This document shows, one piece after another, positions 9,113-17,456 of a stretch of 60,302 bases of DNA (positions within the stretch are counted from its first letter, which is position 1; each line of letters starts with the position of its first letter). The notes under the pieces are model-generated. The model did not search any database. It was given only the letters and a program-made list of their open reading frames with translations, and was not told the DNA's origin. The position numbers were made by a program, and so were the translations under genes. Location: assembly GCA_005503165.1 (NCBI GenBank), contig SCNT01000028.1, forward strand, positions 1 through 60,302. The letters are read 5' to 3'. This DNA comes from Sphingomonadaceae bacterium 3R27E2-A. Its GTDB lineage: Bacteria; Pseudomonadota; Alphaproteobacteria; Sphingomonadales; Sphingomonadaceae.

Positions 9113-10977
9113 GGTTTGGCCGGGCCAATCGCTTCGACGGGGAATTTCGCGACCATCTGGCGCGAGGCCTGCAGCGTATAATGACCATAGTCGAAATGGA
9201 AAGGCGAGCCGTCCGACGCGAAGAGCGGGCAGGCGCCGTCGGGGCATTCGAGCGCCTGCAGCGAGACATAGGTCGCGCCCGCCGCGCGGACGCGCCGCGC
9301 CATATCGCGGTCGAGCGCGATCCGTTCGGGATCGCGGCCGCTGCGGACCAGCGCATAATCGTCGCGCGCGATCGCGCGGGCGAGCAGGCGCGGCATCGGC
9401 TCGTCATATTCGACCGTCGGGCCGATGACGGTGACCGGGACGCCCCTGGCGCGAAGACGCGCGATGGCGCGGAGCAGGCCGTCCATCTCGTCGGCGCGCC
9501 AGCGGCCCGACAGGATCGCCCGGTCGAGCCGGCCGCTGCCCGGCAGCGCGCCGAACCCGATCTCCATCACCTCGGTACAGCGCCGGTCGCCCGCCGTCGG
9601 CCACACCGGGCGGCAGCCCGACGCGGTCACCTGCATCACATTCATGCCCGTCAGACGCTCGCCGAGCGCGCGGGCGAGATGCCCGGCGTGGCTGTCGCCG
9701 AGGATCATGATGTTCGGCCGGTCGGAACGCAGCGTCGCGCAGCGGGCGACGTCGAAATTCGGCTTATCGCTGTTCGCCATACAGATGCCGTTGCGGAACT
9801 GCAAAATTCCTTCGGGCGCATAATCATAGTCGAGATAGGTGAGCACGCGCGCGATGCGCGGATCCTCGATCCGCGTCCGGCTCGCCTGCACCGCGAGCAG
9901 CGCCGCCGCGCCCGCGACGAGCAGCATCGCGGCGAGCGCGCCCCACAAAACGCGGGGGGTCGCCCACGCCTTGCCGCGCCGCAGGAAGGGCTGCTCGATC
10001 AGCCGATAGCTGAGGATCGCGAGGGCGAAGGAGATCGCGATCGTCGCCGCCATCTCGCCCGCGTCCAATGTCAGCCCGCGCTCGAAGCGCCAGAAGGCCA
10101 TCACCGGCCAGTGCCACAGGTAGAGCGAGTAGCTGATATCGCCGACAAAGCGCATCGGCGCGAGCGACAGCAGCCGCGCGGTGCCGCCCGTTTCGCCGTA
10201 AGCGATCAGCAGCGCGGTGCCGATGCACGGCAGCAGCGCCCAGGGCGCGGGAAAGGCGCTTTCCTCCGTAATGACGAACAGCCCCGCGATGACCAGCCCG
10301 AGGCCGAGCCATGCCGCGACCGGCCGGGCGCGCTCGCCGAGCCTGGGGAAGCCGCCGGTGGCGACGAGCGCGCCCAGCCCGAGCTCCCACGCGCGCGCGG
10401 GGAGCAGGTAGAAGGCGGCGGCGGCCTTGTTCACCGCGATCAGCGCGAAGCCCGCCGCGAGCGAGACCGCGACAATGATCCACAGCACCGGCACGATGCG
10501 CCTGGGCAGCCAGCGGTGCAGCGCGATCAGCAGCAGCGGGTAGAAGATGTAGAATTGCTCCTCGACCCCCAGCGACCAAGTGTGGAGCAAGGGCGTCAGC
10601 TCGGCGTCGCCGAAATAATTGACCGTGCGCCAGAACCAGATGTTCGACCCCGACAGCGCGGTCGCCGCGGCGCTCCACGACAGGTCGCGCATGTCCTGCG
10701 GGAAGAGGCGCCACCAGCCGACCGCGAGCACGACGACGAGCATGACGAGCAAAGCGGGCAGGATGCGCAGCGCGCGGCGGCGATAGAATCCGGTCAGCGT
10801 GAAGCGACCGCCGTCCATCTCCTTCAGGATGATGCGGCTGATCAGATAGCCCGAGATGACGAAGAAGATGTCGACGCCGATGAAGCCGCCGGGGATGGCG
10901 GTGAGGCCCGCGTGGACGAGCAGGATCGGGAGGACGGCAAGCGCGCGCAGCCCGGCGATGTCGTTGCGATACTGCAT
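9109..10977 (-). CDS. OafA/YrhL-type membrane acyltransferase with SGNH domain
   Basis: A 622-residue acyltransferase-3 protein. The first ~360 residues form about ten transmembrane helices with the family motifs RNDIAGLRALAVLPILLVHA (catalytic histidine) and FFVISGYLIS. The C-terminal part is a periplasmic SGNH-type domain with the nucleophile in ILGDSHAGHL and the His of the end motif in HFDYGHYTL. Such proteins move acyl groups across the inner membrane onto O-antigen, capsule or other glycans. It is upstream of sdaA, with an ATGA overlap, but no shared pathway is obvious and no polysaccharide genes are nearby, so the acceptor is unknown. Confidence 0.9.
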   Translation of the reverse strand: MQYRNDIAGLRALAVLPILLVHAGLTAIPGGFIGVDIFFVISGYLISRIILKEMDGGRFTLTGFYRRRALRILPALLVMLVVVLAVGWWRLFPQDMRDLSWSAAATALSGSNIWFWRTVNYFGDAELTPLLHTWSLGVEEQFYIFYPLLLIALHRWLPRRIVPVLWIIVAVSLAAGFALIAVNKAAAAFYLLPARAWELGLGALVATGGFPRLGERARPVAAWLGLGLVIAGLFVITEESAFPAPWALLPCIGTALLIAYGETGGTARLLSLAPMRFVGDISYSLYLWHWPVMAFWRFERGLTLDAGEMAATIAISFALAILSYRLIEQPFLRRGKAWATPRVLWGALAAMLLVAGAAALLAVQASRTRIEDPRIARVLTYLDYDYAPEGILQFRNGICMANSDKPNFDVARCATLRSDRPNIMILGDSHAGHLARALGERLTGMNVMQVTASGCRPVWPTAGDRRCTEVMEIGFGALPGSGRLDRAILSGRWRADEMDGLLRAIARLRARGVPVTVIGPTVEYDEPMPRLLARAIARDDYALVRSGRDPERIALDRDMARRVRAAGATYVSLQALECPDGACPLFASDGSPFHFDYGHYTLQASRQMVAKFPVEAIGPAKP

Positions 10978-11071
10978 GATCCCCCAATTCGCTGGCCGGC
11001 GGCTGGCTCTAGCCCCTTGGGGTGATTTGGGAAAGGGGGGACGGGGCGAGCCTGCGCTCGCCCCGCCGCAA

Positions 11072-11686
11072 TCAGCCCGGGTAGGTCCAGGTGCCTTCGC
11101 GCGCGAAATTCTCCGCGGCGAAATCCCAGTTCAGGAGATGGTCGACCGTCGCATTGACATAGTCGGGGCGCACATTCTTGCGGTCGATATAATAGGCATG
11201 TTCCCACACGTCGACGACGAGCAGCGGCTTGATCCCCGCGACCAGCTCGGTGCCGGCGTCGTGGGTGTCGGTGACCGACAGCGTGCCGTCGCGCGAGACG
11301 AGCCAGGCCCAGCCCGACGCGAAATGGTTGATCGCGGTTTCCTTCAATTTCTTCTTGAGCTCGTCGAGCGAACCGAAATCGCGGTCGATCGCTGCGGCGA
11401 GGTCGCCCTCGGGCGCGGTCGCGTCGGGGGTCAGGCTGTTCCAGTAGAAGCCGTGGTTCCACGCCTGCGCCGCGTTGTTGAACATGCCCTTGTTGCCCGA
11501 GCCTTCGGCGTGATGGATGATTTCCTCGAGGCTCTTGCCGGCGAGGTCGGTGCCTTCGATCGCGGCGTTGAGCTTGTCGACATAGGTCTTGTGATGCTTG
11601 CCATGATGCGTCTGCAACGTTTCGGCCGAGATATGCGGTTCGAGCGCAGTGTCGGCATAGGGCAGCGGGGTGAGAGCGATCGTCAT
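11072..11686 (-). CDS. sodB: Iron superoxide dismutase
   Basis: A 204-residue Fe/Mn-family superoxide dismutase. The metal ligands are visible: His in LQTHHGKHHKTYVDKL, His in AAQAWNHGFYWNSL, and Asp and His in VVDVWEHAYYIDRKN. AAQAWNHGFYW favours the iron type. No signal peptide is seen, so it is cytoplasmic. The ATG ending at 11686 has AAGGACG upstream; the open frame extends a further 61 residues only through repeat-derived sequence. Single gene. Confidence 0.95.
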   Translation of the reverse strand: MTIALTPLPYADTALEPHISAETLQTHHGKHHKTYVDKLNAAIEGTDLAGKSLEEIIHHAEGSGNKGMFNNAAQAWNHGFYWNSLTPDATAPEGDLAAAIDRDFGSLDELKKKLKETAINHFASGWAWLVSRDGTLSVTDTHDAGTELVAGIKPLLVVDVWEHAYYIDRKNVRPDYVNATVDHLLNWDFAAENFAREGTWTYPG

Positions 11687-11778
11687 GGCAGTCGTCCTTT
11701 TTTGTCGGGGAGCTTTCGGGGTTCCTAACTCGGAACGGCGGAGGGGGGTTGCAAGGTTTGGCGGGCAAATTTTCCTTC

Positions 11779-11875
11779 CGTCATTGCGAGCGAAGCGAAG
11801 CAATCTCCAGCTTTCGGCTCTGCTCGAATTGGCGGGCTGGGGATTGCTTCGCCGCTGCGCTCCTCGCAATGACGG
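11779..11875. repeat. Family D palindrome (copy 1)
   Basis: About 97 bp. CGTCATTGCGAGCGAAGCGA on the left and its near-complement, ending TCCTCGCAATGACG, on the right. It lies between divergently oriented sodB and the end of the ligase operon. The second copy is at 31735-31831. Confidence 0.8.
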
Positions 11876-11881
11876 GGCTCT

Positions 11882-13561
11882 TCAGGTCGCCATCGCCAGC
11901 AAGGTCGCGATGCGGTCGGCTTCCTCCGCGGGCTTGTCGCGCCGGATGCGCGACACCCGCGGGAAGCGCATCGCGAGTCCGGACTTGTGGCGCTTCGACG
12001 CGTGGATCGAATCGAAGGCGACCTCGAGCACGAGCGATTTCTCGACCTCGCGCACGGGGCCGAAGCGATTGAGGGTGTTGTCGCGGACGAACTTGTCGAG
12101 CCAATTCAGCTCCTCGTCGGTGAAGCCCGAATAGGCCTTGCCGACCGGGAGCAGCTCGCCCTGCTCGCTCCAGCAGCCGAAAGTATAGTCCGAATAGAAG
12201 CTCGCGCGGCGGCCGTTGCCGCGCTGGGCGTACATCATCACGCAATCGGCGGTGAGCGGGTCGCGCTTCCATTTGTACCACAGCCCGGCGCGGCGGCCCG
12301 CGACATAGGGGGCATCGCGGCGCTTGAGCATCACCCCCTCGATCGCGGCGTCGCGCGCGCCCGCGCGGCGCTCGGCGAGGTCGTCGAAGTCGGTCGCATC
12401 GATCACCTGCGACAGGTCGAAATGGCTGGCGGCGAGACGCGGGACGAAGGCCTCGAGCCGCCGCCGCCGCGCGGTCCAGGGCAGGCCGCGCAGGTCGTCG
12501 CCGCCGGCCGCGAGCAGGTCGTAGACGCGCACGAAGGCCGGATAGTCGGCAAGCATCTTCTTGGAGACGGTCTTGCGTCCCAGCCTTTGCTGCAGGGCGT
12601 TGAAGCTCGCCGCTTCCCCGCCCTGCGCGTCGCCGCGCACGAGCAGTTCGCCGTCGATCACCGCGTCCTGGTCGAAGGCGGTCACCAGTTCGGGGAAGGC
12701 CCCGCTGATCTCTTCGCCACCGCGGCTGTAGATGCGGGTCTCGCCGCCGCCGTGGACGATTTGCACACGGATGCCGTCCCATTTCCACTCGGCGGCGTAA
12801 TCGGCGAGGTCCACGGTCGCATCCTCGAGCGGGTGCGCGAGCATGAAGGGACGGAAGAAGGCAACGTCGGCGAGGTCGGGCCGCTCGGCGCGCCCTTCGC
12901 CCCAGGCGAAGAGCGGCGCATAGGGGGGCGGGATTGCGTGCCACAGCTCCTCGACATCGTCGACGGGCACGCCGAAGGCCTGCGCGAACGCCTGTTTCGC
13001 GAGTCGCGCCGAGACGCCGACGCGCATGCCGCCCAATGCCAGTTTGAGCAGCGCGTAACGCCCATCGGCGTCGAGCCGGTCGAGCAACGCCGCGACGACC
13101 GCGGGCGCATCGCTGCGGGTGGCGGACGCGAGCGCGTCGACAGCTTCGGAAACACTCAACCCTCCCTCCCCTTTAGGGGAGGGCAGCGAGACTTGGGAGC
13201 TCTGCTCCCTAGTCGCAGCGGGTGGGGGCTCGACAGGTTGCGCGCCATCGACATGCCCCACCCCAACCCCTCCCCTAAAGGGGAGGGGCTTTTCGGGCCA
13301 CAGCAGCGCCGCGGTCTCGGCCGTATCCCCCACGAAATGCCGCGACAGGCGGAACAATTCCTCGTCGACCCGCGTCGCGAGCAAGGCGCGCACGGTCCCC
13401 GCTTTCACCGCCGGAAAGTCGAGGCTCTCGGTCAGCGCGGCGATTGCCCAGCCGCGGTCGGGGTCGGGGGTGTGCTTCAGATAATCGACGATCAGCGCGA
13501 GCTTCGAATTGCGCGAGCGCGTGTAGATGAGCCGGTCGATCAGGGCCGCGAAGCGCTTCAC
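11882..13561 (-). CDS. ATP-dependent DNA ligase (ligase-associated damage response type)
   Basis: A 559-residue ATP-dependent ligase of the bacterial type that pairs with the exonuclease encoded just upstream. It has an N-terminal DNA-binding domain (about 1-200), adenylation domain with catalytic Lys260 in EWKWDGIRVQI, further nucleotidyltransferase motifs (EGVMLKRRDAPY, LWYKWKRD), then an OB domain. The GTG start at 13561 overlaps the previous stop (GTGA) and has GGAGGAGG just before it. Residues about 91-134 are not ligase sequence: they are the translation of a family A palindrome at 13161-13290, inserted in frame between helices of the DNA-binding domain (see finding). Last gene of a four-gene repair operon. 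Confidence 0.92.
   Translation of the reverse strand: MKRFAALIDRLIYTRSRNSKLALIVDYLKHTPDPDRGWAIAALTESLDFPAVKAGTVRALLATRVDEELFRLSRHFVGDTAETAALLWPEKPLPFRGGVGVGHVDGAQPVEPPPAATREQSSQVSLPSPKGEGGLSVSEAVDALASATRSDAPAVVAALLDRLDADGRYALLKLALGGMRVGVSARLAKQAFAQAFGVPVDDVEELWHAIPPPYAPLFAWGEGRAERPDLADVAFFRPFMLAHPLEDATVDLADYAAEWKWDGIRVQIVHGGGETRIYSRGGEEISGAFPELVTAFDQDAVIDGELLVRGDAQGGEAASFNALQQRLGRKTVSKKMLADYPAFVRVYDLLAAGGDDLRGLPWTARRRRLEAFVPRLAASHFDLSQVIDATDFDDLAERRAGARDAAIEGVMLKRRDAPYVAGRRAGLWYKWKRDPLTADCVMMYAQRGNGRRASFYSDYTFGCWSEQGELLPVGKAYSGFTDEELNWLDKFVRDNTLNRFGPVREVEKSLVLEVAFDSIHASKRHKSGLAMRFPRVSRIRRDKPAEEADRIATLLAMAT
13161..13290. repeat. Family A palindrome inserted in frame in the DNA ligase gene
   Basis: The full family A layout is present: end hairpins CCCTCCCC-TTTA-GGGGAGGG and CCCCTCCCC-TAAA-GGGGAGGGG, flanking words GCGAGACTT and TAGTCGCAGCGGG, and inner hairpin GGGAGC-TCT-GCTCCC (13195-13209). 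It encodes about 44 extra residues (from KPLPFRGGVGVGH to SLPSPKGEGG) and leaves the ligase frame open. Confidence 0.88.
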
Positions 13562-14571
13562 GCCTCCTCCTCCAGGTCGCGGCCCACGAGATGCAGCGCG
13601 CGCGCCTTGCGCTGATGCAGTTCGCACCAGCGGAGCAGGCCGTCCTCGCTGCCGTGGGTGATCCACGTCTCCCTGGGGTTCACCTCGGCGATCGTGGCGG
13701 TCAGCTCGTCCCAGTCGGCGTGGTCCGAAATGACGAGCGGCAGCTCGACCATCCGCTGCCGCGCGCGCTGGCGCACGCGCATCCAGCCCGACGCCATCGC
13801 GGTGACCGGATCGGGGAGCCGCCGCGACCAGCGATCGTTCAGCGCCGACGGCGGCGCGAGCACGATCTGTCCCGCCATCTCGGCCTTGTCGGTTTCGCTG
13901 ACCAGCCGCAGTTCGCCGAGATCGACGCCGTGGACAGCGTAAAGGCGGCACATCTTCTCGAGCGCGCCGTGGATATAGATGGGCGCATCCCAGCCGGCGC
14001 CGCGCAGCTCGGCGATCACCCTTTGCGCCTTGCCGAGCGCATAGGCGCCGACGAGCACCGAGCGGCCGGGTTCGGCGCGCACCGCGCCGATCAGCTTGGC
14101 GATCTCGTCCGATGTCGGCGGATGTCGGAATACCGGCAGGCCGAAGGTCGCCTCGGTGACGAAGATGTCGCATGGCACCACCTCGAAGCGTGCGCAGGTC
14201 GGGTCGGCGCGGCGCTTGTAATCGCCGGTGACGACGATCCGTTCGCCGGCATACTCCATCAGGATTTGCGCGCTGCCCAGCACATGGCCGGCGGGGTGGA
14301 AACTGAACTTCACCCCGCCACGTTCGAAGCCTTCGCCATAGGGAAAGGCGGCATTGTGGCTCGCCTCGGCGTCGACGCCGTAGCGCAGCGCCATGATCGC
14401 CAGCGTCTCGGGAGTCGCATACACCGACCCATGCCCGCTGCGCGCATGGTCGGCATGACCGTGCGTCACCGCCGCGCGTTCGACCGGCCGCGACGGGTCG
14501 ATCCACACATCGGCGGGCTTCACATGGATGCCGTGCGGATGTGACTCGATCCAGGTCCTCGCCTTCGCCAT
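13558..14571 (-). CDS. Ligase-associated DNA damage response exonuclease (metallo-beta-lactamase/beta-CASP fold)
   Basis: A 337-residue metallo-beta-lactamase fold nuclease related to SNM1/artemis and CPSF-type enzymes. The metal-binding motif is THGHADHARSGH, with further ligands in FHPAGHVLGSAQIL, VTGDYKRR and the C-terminal ISDHADWDEL. This family is found next to the ATP-dependent ligase that follows here and is thought to process ends before sealing. The start ATG at 14571 shares one base with the upstream stop (TGATG) and the downstream ligase overlaps it by four bases. The helicase and phosphoesterase partners often seen with this pair are not in the window. Confidence 0.9.
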   Translation of the reverse strand: MAKARTWIESHPHGIHVKPADVWIDPSRPVERAAVTHGHADHARSGHGSVYATPETLAIMALRYGVDAEASHNAAFPYGEGFERGGVKFSFHPAGHVLGSAQILMEYAGERIVVTGDYKRRADPTCARFEVVPCDIFVTEATFGLPVFRHPPTSDEIAKLIGAVRAEPGRSVLVGAYALGKAQRVIAELRGAGWDAPIYIHGALEKMCRLYAVHGVDLGELRLVSETDKAEMAGQIVLAPPSALNDRWSRRLPDPVTAMASGWMRVRQRARQRMVELPLVISDHADWDELTATIAEVNPRETWITHGSEDGLLRWCELHQRKARALHLVGRDLEEEA

Positions 14572-15998
14572 CAGGCGGCAAGCTTCCGCGCGCGGGCGAG
14601 GTCCGCGACGAACGCCCCCCGCTCCTCGGCGGCGCGGTCGCGGTCGGGCAGGCGCACGAGAAAGGAGGGATGGATCGTCGCGATCAGTTTTGCGCCCCCC
14701 GCCAGCTCGTGCACCTGCCCGCGCATCGACTTGATGCTCGCGCTCCTGCCCGTCACCCCGCGCAGCGCGCTCGCGCCGAGGGTGACGATCAGCTCGGGCT
14801 GCACCAGTGCGCGCTCCTTGTCGAGCCACCAGCGGCAGATGTCGATCTCGGCGCTCGTCGGATTCTGGTGCAACCGGCGCTTGCCGCGCGGTTCGAACTT
14901 GAAATGCTTGACCGCGTTGGTGAGGAACAGCCGCCGCCGGTCGAGCCCCGCTTCGTCGAGCGCCGCGTCCAGCACCTGCCCCGCCGGCCCGACGAAGGGC
15001 CGCCCCTGCAGATCCTCCTGGTCGCCCGGCTGCTCGCCGACGACCATGATCCGCGCAGCCGCGGGCCCCTCGCCCACGACGGCCTGCGTCGCGTTGCAAT
15101 AGAGCGGGCAGCGCGTGCAGCGGCCGACCGCCTTCGCCAGACCGGCCAGCGTCTTGCCATCATCATCGAGGGCCAGCTCATCGGGCATGCGGGTTCGCCA
15201 TTTCTCCGTTCGCGGGTTCGCAGCCGAAACGGCGGCCTCGCGCATCCGTTCCACCCGCGCGCCGGCGCCGGCGAGCAAGAGCGCGATATCCTGCGCCTCG
15301 GGCAGGTTATGCCAATATTTCTTCGGCATCTCAGCGCGCATCGCGTCGATCTTGACCCGCGCCGGGTTGAAGATCGCGCCATAATAGGTGCGCCACTGGT
15401 CCTCGACGACATCGCTGTCGGGCACCTCGTCGCGCGTGCCGCCGGGGCCGTAATTTAGTTCCTCGTCCTCCCAGATCGCGCGCGCATCGGGTGTGACGAT
15501 CGCCCAGTCCATCCCGTAGAAGCGGCGCCGGAAGAAAGGCGCGGTCAGCCGCAATATCCGGTGATCGGGCTCGAACCAGGCCGCGAAGCTTTCGCGGCCC
15601 GCCTCCTCGCCCAAGCGGCGAAAGCGGACGAAAGCGTGCATCTTGTGGATGTCGCGGCGGATCGCCTTGTCGGTTTTGCGCAGCCAGTCGACATCGGCAT
15701 CGGTCGTGCGCGCAAGCAGTTGCCGCTCGCGCGCCGCGCGCCAGACGAGGCGATAGAGCCGGGCGGGAACCTCCGCTCCGCGATGGCAGATCACGCGGTC
15801 GGCCATCGCGAGCAATTCGCGCGGCAAGGTCACCGCCTCGCCCTCTAGAGACGGAACGTCGTCGCCGAACAGCGAGGCCCCCTCCGACGCGCCGCGCCAG
15901 CTCACATCTTCGGGGGCTATGTTGCTGGCCAGCAGCCCGCGCGCCACCCCGCGCCACTCGGCGAAATCGCCTGGCCGCTCGAGTACGACCTCCCTCAT
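14571..15998 (-). CDS. DUF4130 - UdgX fusion, uracil-DNA processing protein
   Basis: 475 residues in two parts. The N-terminal ~240 residues match the DUF4130 'DNA metabolism' domain. The C-terminal half is a UdgX-type uracil-DNA glycosylase: iron-sulfur cysteines in RCTRCPLYCNATQAV, motif VVGEQPGDQEDLQGRPFVGP, and the hallmark KRRLHQNP with His377. In characterised UdgX the equivalent histidine links covalently to the abasic sugar after uracil removal. That this protein does the same is inferred from the intact motif. It lies between the radical SAM gene (10 bp gap) and the exonuclease (one-base overlap). Confidence 0.93.
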   Translation of the reverse strand: MREVVLERPGDFAEWRGVARGLLASNIAPEDVSWRGASEGASLFGDDVPSLEGEAVTLPRELLAMADRVICHRGAEVPARLYRLVWRAARERQLLARTTDADVDWLRKTDKAIRRDIHKMHAFVRFRRLGEEAGRESFAAWFEPDHRILRLTAPFFRRRFYGMDWAIVTPDARAIWEDEELNYGPGGTRDEVPDSDVVEDQWRTYYGAIFNPARVKIDAMRAEMPKKYWHNLPEAQDIALLLAGAGARVERMREAAVSAANPRTEKWRTRMPDELALDDDGKTLAGLAKAVGRCTRCPLYCNATQAVVGEGPAAARIMVVGEQPGDQEDLQGRPFVGPAGQVLDAALDEAGLDRRRLFLTNAVKHFKFEPRGKRRLHQNPTSAEIDICRWWLDKERALVQPELIVTLGASALRGVTGRSASIKSMRGQVHELAGGAKLIATIHPSFLVRLPDRDRAAEERGAFVADLARARKLAA

Positions 15999-16008
15999 AA
16001 AAAGGGCC

Positions 16009-17268
16009 TCATAGCGCCAACGTCAGCTGCTCGGCGGGCGGCGCGAAGCGTGCGCGCAGGTCGGCGCTGTCGGTAAGCTTGCCGGGTCGCCAATCGGGGG
16101 TGACGATGAACGGCAAAACCTTCCTCACCGACGCGGTGAGCTTCGCCAGATCGCCGAGCCGCAGCTTGCCGGTACGGCGCACCGCGACGATCCGGTCGAC
16201 CGCGCGCGTGCCCAGCCCCGGGACGCGGAGCAGCAATTCGCGCGGCGCGCGGTTGATATCGACCGGAAAGATGTCGCGCTTCATCAGCGCCCAGGCGAGC
16301 TTTGGGTCGATGCTCAGGTCGAGCATGCCGCCGCTCGCCCCTTCCATGATCTCGCTTCTCGCAAAGCCATAGAAGCGGAGCAGCCAGTCGGCCTGGTACA
16401 GCCGATGTTCGCGCATCAGCGGCGGGCGCACCGGCGGCAAGGCGCTGCTCGCGTCGGGGATCGGGCTGTACGCCGAATAATAGACGCGGCGCAGGTGATA
16501 GCCCGAATAGAGATTGTCCGCGGTCGCGAGGATATCGTCGTCGCGCGCCGCGTCGGCGCCGACGATCATCTGCGTCGACTGCCCCGCGGGCGCGAAGCGC
16601 GGCGGCTTCGCCTTGCCGATGAGCCGGCCCTTCGCGGCTTCCATCGCATCCTCGGCGCCGACGCGCACCGATGCCATCGTCTTGCGGATCGTCGCGGGCT
16701 TTTTCTCCGGCGCGAAGCTCTCCAGCCCCGCCTCGGTCGGCAGTTCGACATTGGTCGAGAGGCGATCGGCATAAAGCCCCGCGAGCGCCACCAGCGCGGG
16801 GTCGGCGCCCGCGATCGTCTTCAGATGGATATAGCCCTGGAAACGATGCTCCTCGCGCAGGATGCGCGCGACCTCGACCAGCTGCTCCATCGTATAATCT
16901 TCGGAGCGGATGATCCCCGAGGAGAGGAAGAGCCCCTCGATATAGTTGCGCTTGTAGAAATCGAGCGTCAGCGTGACGACTTCCTGCGGCGAAAAGCGCG
17001 CGCGTTCGACATTGCTCGACGCGCGGTTGATGCAGAAGCGGCAGTCGTAGACGCAGAAATTGGTGAGCAGGATCTTGAGCAGCGAGATGCAGCGGCCGTC
17101 GGGCGCATAGCTGTGGCAGATGCCCATTCCCTCGGTCGAGCCGATACCCTTCGAAGCCGTGGAGTCGCGCTTCACCGTCCCCGATGAAGCGCAGGAGGCA
17201 TCATATTTGGCGGCATCCGCCAGCACCGCGAGCTTCTGGAGAATCGTCTTGCCGCTCATGGCTTGCAC
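16009..17268 (-). CDS. Putative DNA modification/repair radical SAM protein
   Basis: A 419-residue radical SAM protein of the family that co-occurs with DUF4130-UdgX. The [4Fe-4S] CxxxCxxC motif is CVYDCRFC in LKILLTNFCVYDCRFCINRA. A helix-hairpin-helix-like segment near the C-terminus (VPGLGTRAVDRIVAVRRTGK) suggests DNA binding. An inner Met three codons downstream (MSGKTIL) is an alternative start. By analogy with spore photoproduct lyase a direct DNA-lesion chemistry is possible, but no reaction is established for this family as far as I know. First gene of the operon. Confidence 0.9.
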   Translation of the reverse strand: MQAMSGKTILQKLAVLADAAKYDASCASSGTVKRDSTASKGIGSTEGMGICHSYAPDGRCISLLKILLTNFCVYDCRFCINRASSNVERARFSPQEVVTLTLDFYKRNYIEGLFLSSGIIRSEDYTMEQLVEVARILREEHRFQGYIHLKTIAGADPALVALAGLYADRLSTNVELPTEAGLESFAPEKKPATIRKTMASVRVGAEDAMEAAKGRLIGKAKPPRFAPAGQSTQMIVGADAARDDDILATADNLYSGYHLRRVYYSAYSPIPDASSALPPVRPPLMREHRLYQADWLLRFYGFARSEIMEGASGGMLDLSIDPKLAWALMKRDIFPVDINRAPRELLLRVPGLGTRAVDRIVAVRRTGKLRLGDLAKLTASVRKVLPFIVTPDWRPGKLTDSADLRARFAPPAEQLTLAL

Positions 17269-17315
17269 GATAGCAGAAGGAACAAAAAAAGAACAAACTT
17301 AGGTTAGGGGGTTGA

Positions 17316-17453
17316 TTCTCCCTGTCGCGAAGCGATGGAGAGGTGGCAGCGCGAAACGCTGACGGAGGGGCCATGGCGCATGCGTTGCCGGCCCCTCCAC
17401 CACTTGCTGCGCAAGCGGTCCCCCTCCCCATGGCCTGCGGCCACGGGGAGGAT
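17316..17453. repeat. Family B palindrome (copy 1)
   Basis: About 138 bp in the gap between the radical SAM gene and the Crp gene. It begins TTCTCCCTGTCGCGAAGCGA and ends GGCCACGGGGAGGAT, with inner hairpins GGCAGCG-CGAA-ACGCTG and CCGCTTGCG/CGCAAG-type. Its free 3' end lies within four bases of the Crp stop codon. Confidence 0.8.
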
Positions 17454-17456
17454 CCA

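Noticed and set aside
7808..9181. 457-codon plus-strand frame opposite sdaA
   Set aside because: Exact antisense of the serine deaminase; its length follows from high GC and codon bias.
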